Source: Lachnospiraceae bacterium UBA7481 (lineage in GTDB: Bacteria > Bacillota > Clostridia > Lachnospirales > Lachnospiraceae). From it: DNA of 5,139 nt. Position 1 is the stretch's first letter, and every line of letters starts with the position of its first letter. The notes beneath the pieces are model-generated. The model was not told the DNA's origin. It saw only the letters and a list, made by a program, of their open reading frames with translations, and ran no database searches. Shown here in pieces: positions 4,971 to 5,139 of this stretch. The translations under genes were made by a program, and so were the position numbers. The stretch lies in NCBI GenBank assembly GCA_002478505.1, contig DLOP01000030.1:36168-41306 (forward strand). Reading direction: 5' to 3'.

Positions 4971-4999
4971 TTGAATAAAAGAAGCAACTTTGCTAAACT
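4971..4999 (+). promoter_or_regulatory. Candidate pgi promoter
   Basis: TTGAAT (4971-4976) and TAAACT (4994-4999) are 17 bases apart, with TG one base before the -10 (4991-4992). Both boxes match consensus at 4 of 6 positions; the extended -10 raises the case. No strong terminator lies between degV and this site, so some readthrough from degV is possible. Confidence 0.4.
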
Positions 5000-5062
5000 A
5001 TTATAAGTAAAAATAAATGGTAAATTATGGACAATAATTTTATGAAAAAGGAGCGAAGCAAG

Positions 5063-5139
5063 ATGAGTTCAAAAGTAACATTTGATTATTCCAAGGCGGC
5101 TTCCTTTGTGAAGGATCATGAAGTGGAGCAGATGAAAAA
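5063..5139 (+). CDS. pgi: Glucose-6-phosphate isomerase, N-terminal fragment
   Basis: Only the first 25 codons plus two bases lie in the window; the gene continues past the right edge. The visible protein (MSSKVTFDYSKAASFV, then KDHEVEQMK) matches the usual N-terminus of clostridial and Lachnospiraceae glucose-6-phosphate isomerases, which interconvert glucose-6-phosphate and fructose-6-phosphate in glycolysis. The start is supported by AAGGAG at 5048-5053, 9 bases before the ATG. None of the active-site residues is visible, so the call rests on the leader sequence alone. Confidence 0.75.
   Translation, partial: MSSKVTFDYSKAASFVKDHEVEQMK

Noticed and set aside
5021..5042. AT-only hairpin before pgi (AAATTAT with ATAATTT)
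   Set aside because: Seven A-T pairs in very AT-rich leader DNA are expected by chance and would be unstable in RNA.

Overview
The window looks like ordinary chromosome from a Clostridia bacterium, most likely a member of the Lachnospiraceae. This rests on moderate-to-low GC, strong AGGAGG-type ribosome sites and protein flavour: a clostridial-type stand-alone MurG, a small four-cysteine TSCPD protein, a DegV protein and the start of a glucose-6-phosphate isomerase. No taxonomic marker gene is present, so the family is an inference. There are no tRNA, rRNA, CRISPR, phage or transposase genes.

Layout, left to right. The last 22 codons of an unidentified plus-strand gene are followed after 7 bases by a HIT-family nucleotide-binding protein (79-486). 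A perfect hairpin separates it from a convergent minus-strand pair: a TSCPD-domain protein (2007-1768) followed by murG (1597-521). The roughly 160-base gap between these two is almost entirely a nested, self-complementary element. An intergenic region with divergent promoters and a 10-bp spaced inverted repeat leads to a plus-strand, three-helix membrane protein of unknown function (2213-3034). That gene converges on a TetR-type regulator (3688-3074). Divergent from tetR is degV (4074-4925), a fatty-acid-binding (FakB-like) protein. The window closes with the first 25 codons of pgi (5063 onward).

The clearest regulatory logic is at tetR/degV. Two copies of a 15-bp palindrome of the TTGACC-N3-GGTCAA type sit on the degV promoter, one over the -35 box and one just after the expected transcription start. 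This is the arrangement expected of a TetR repressor acting on degV. If DegV carries fatty acids, the regulator may respond to a lipid-related signal, but that is inference.

Three non-coding items deserve attention. First, a 126-bp element with short terminal inverted repeats lies in the tetR leader and leaves the frame open, which makes tetR look 44 codons too long; the true start is at 3688. Second, a 136-bp multi-stem element lies just before the murG ribosome site. Third, two convergent gene ends carry related hairpins whose loops are conserved as well as their stems, suggesting a dispersed family. I see no convincing new multi-gene system; the best leads are these elements, the twin-operator degV control region and the uncharacterised membrane protein.
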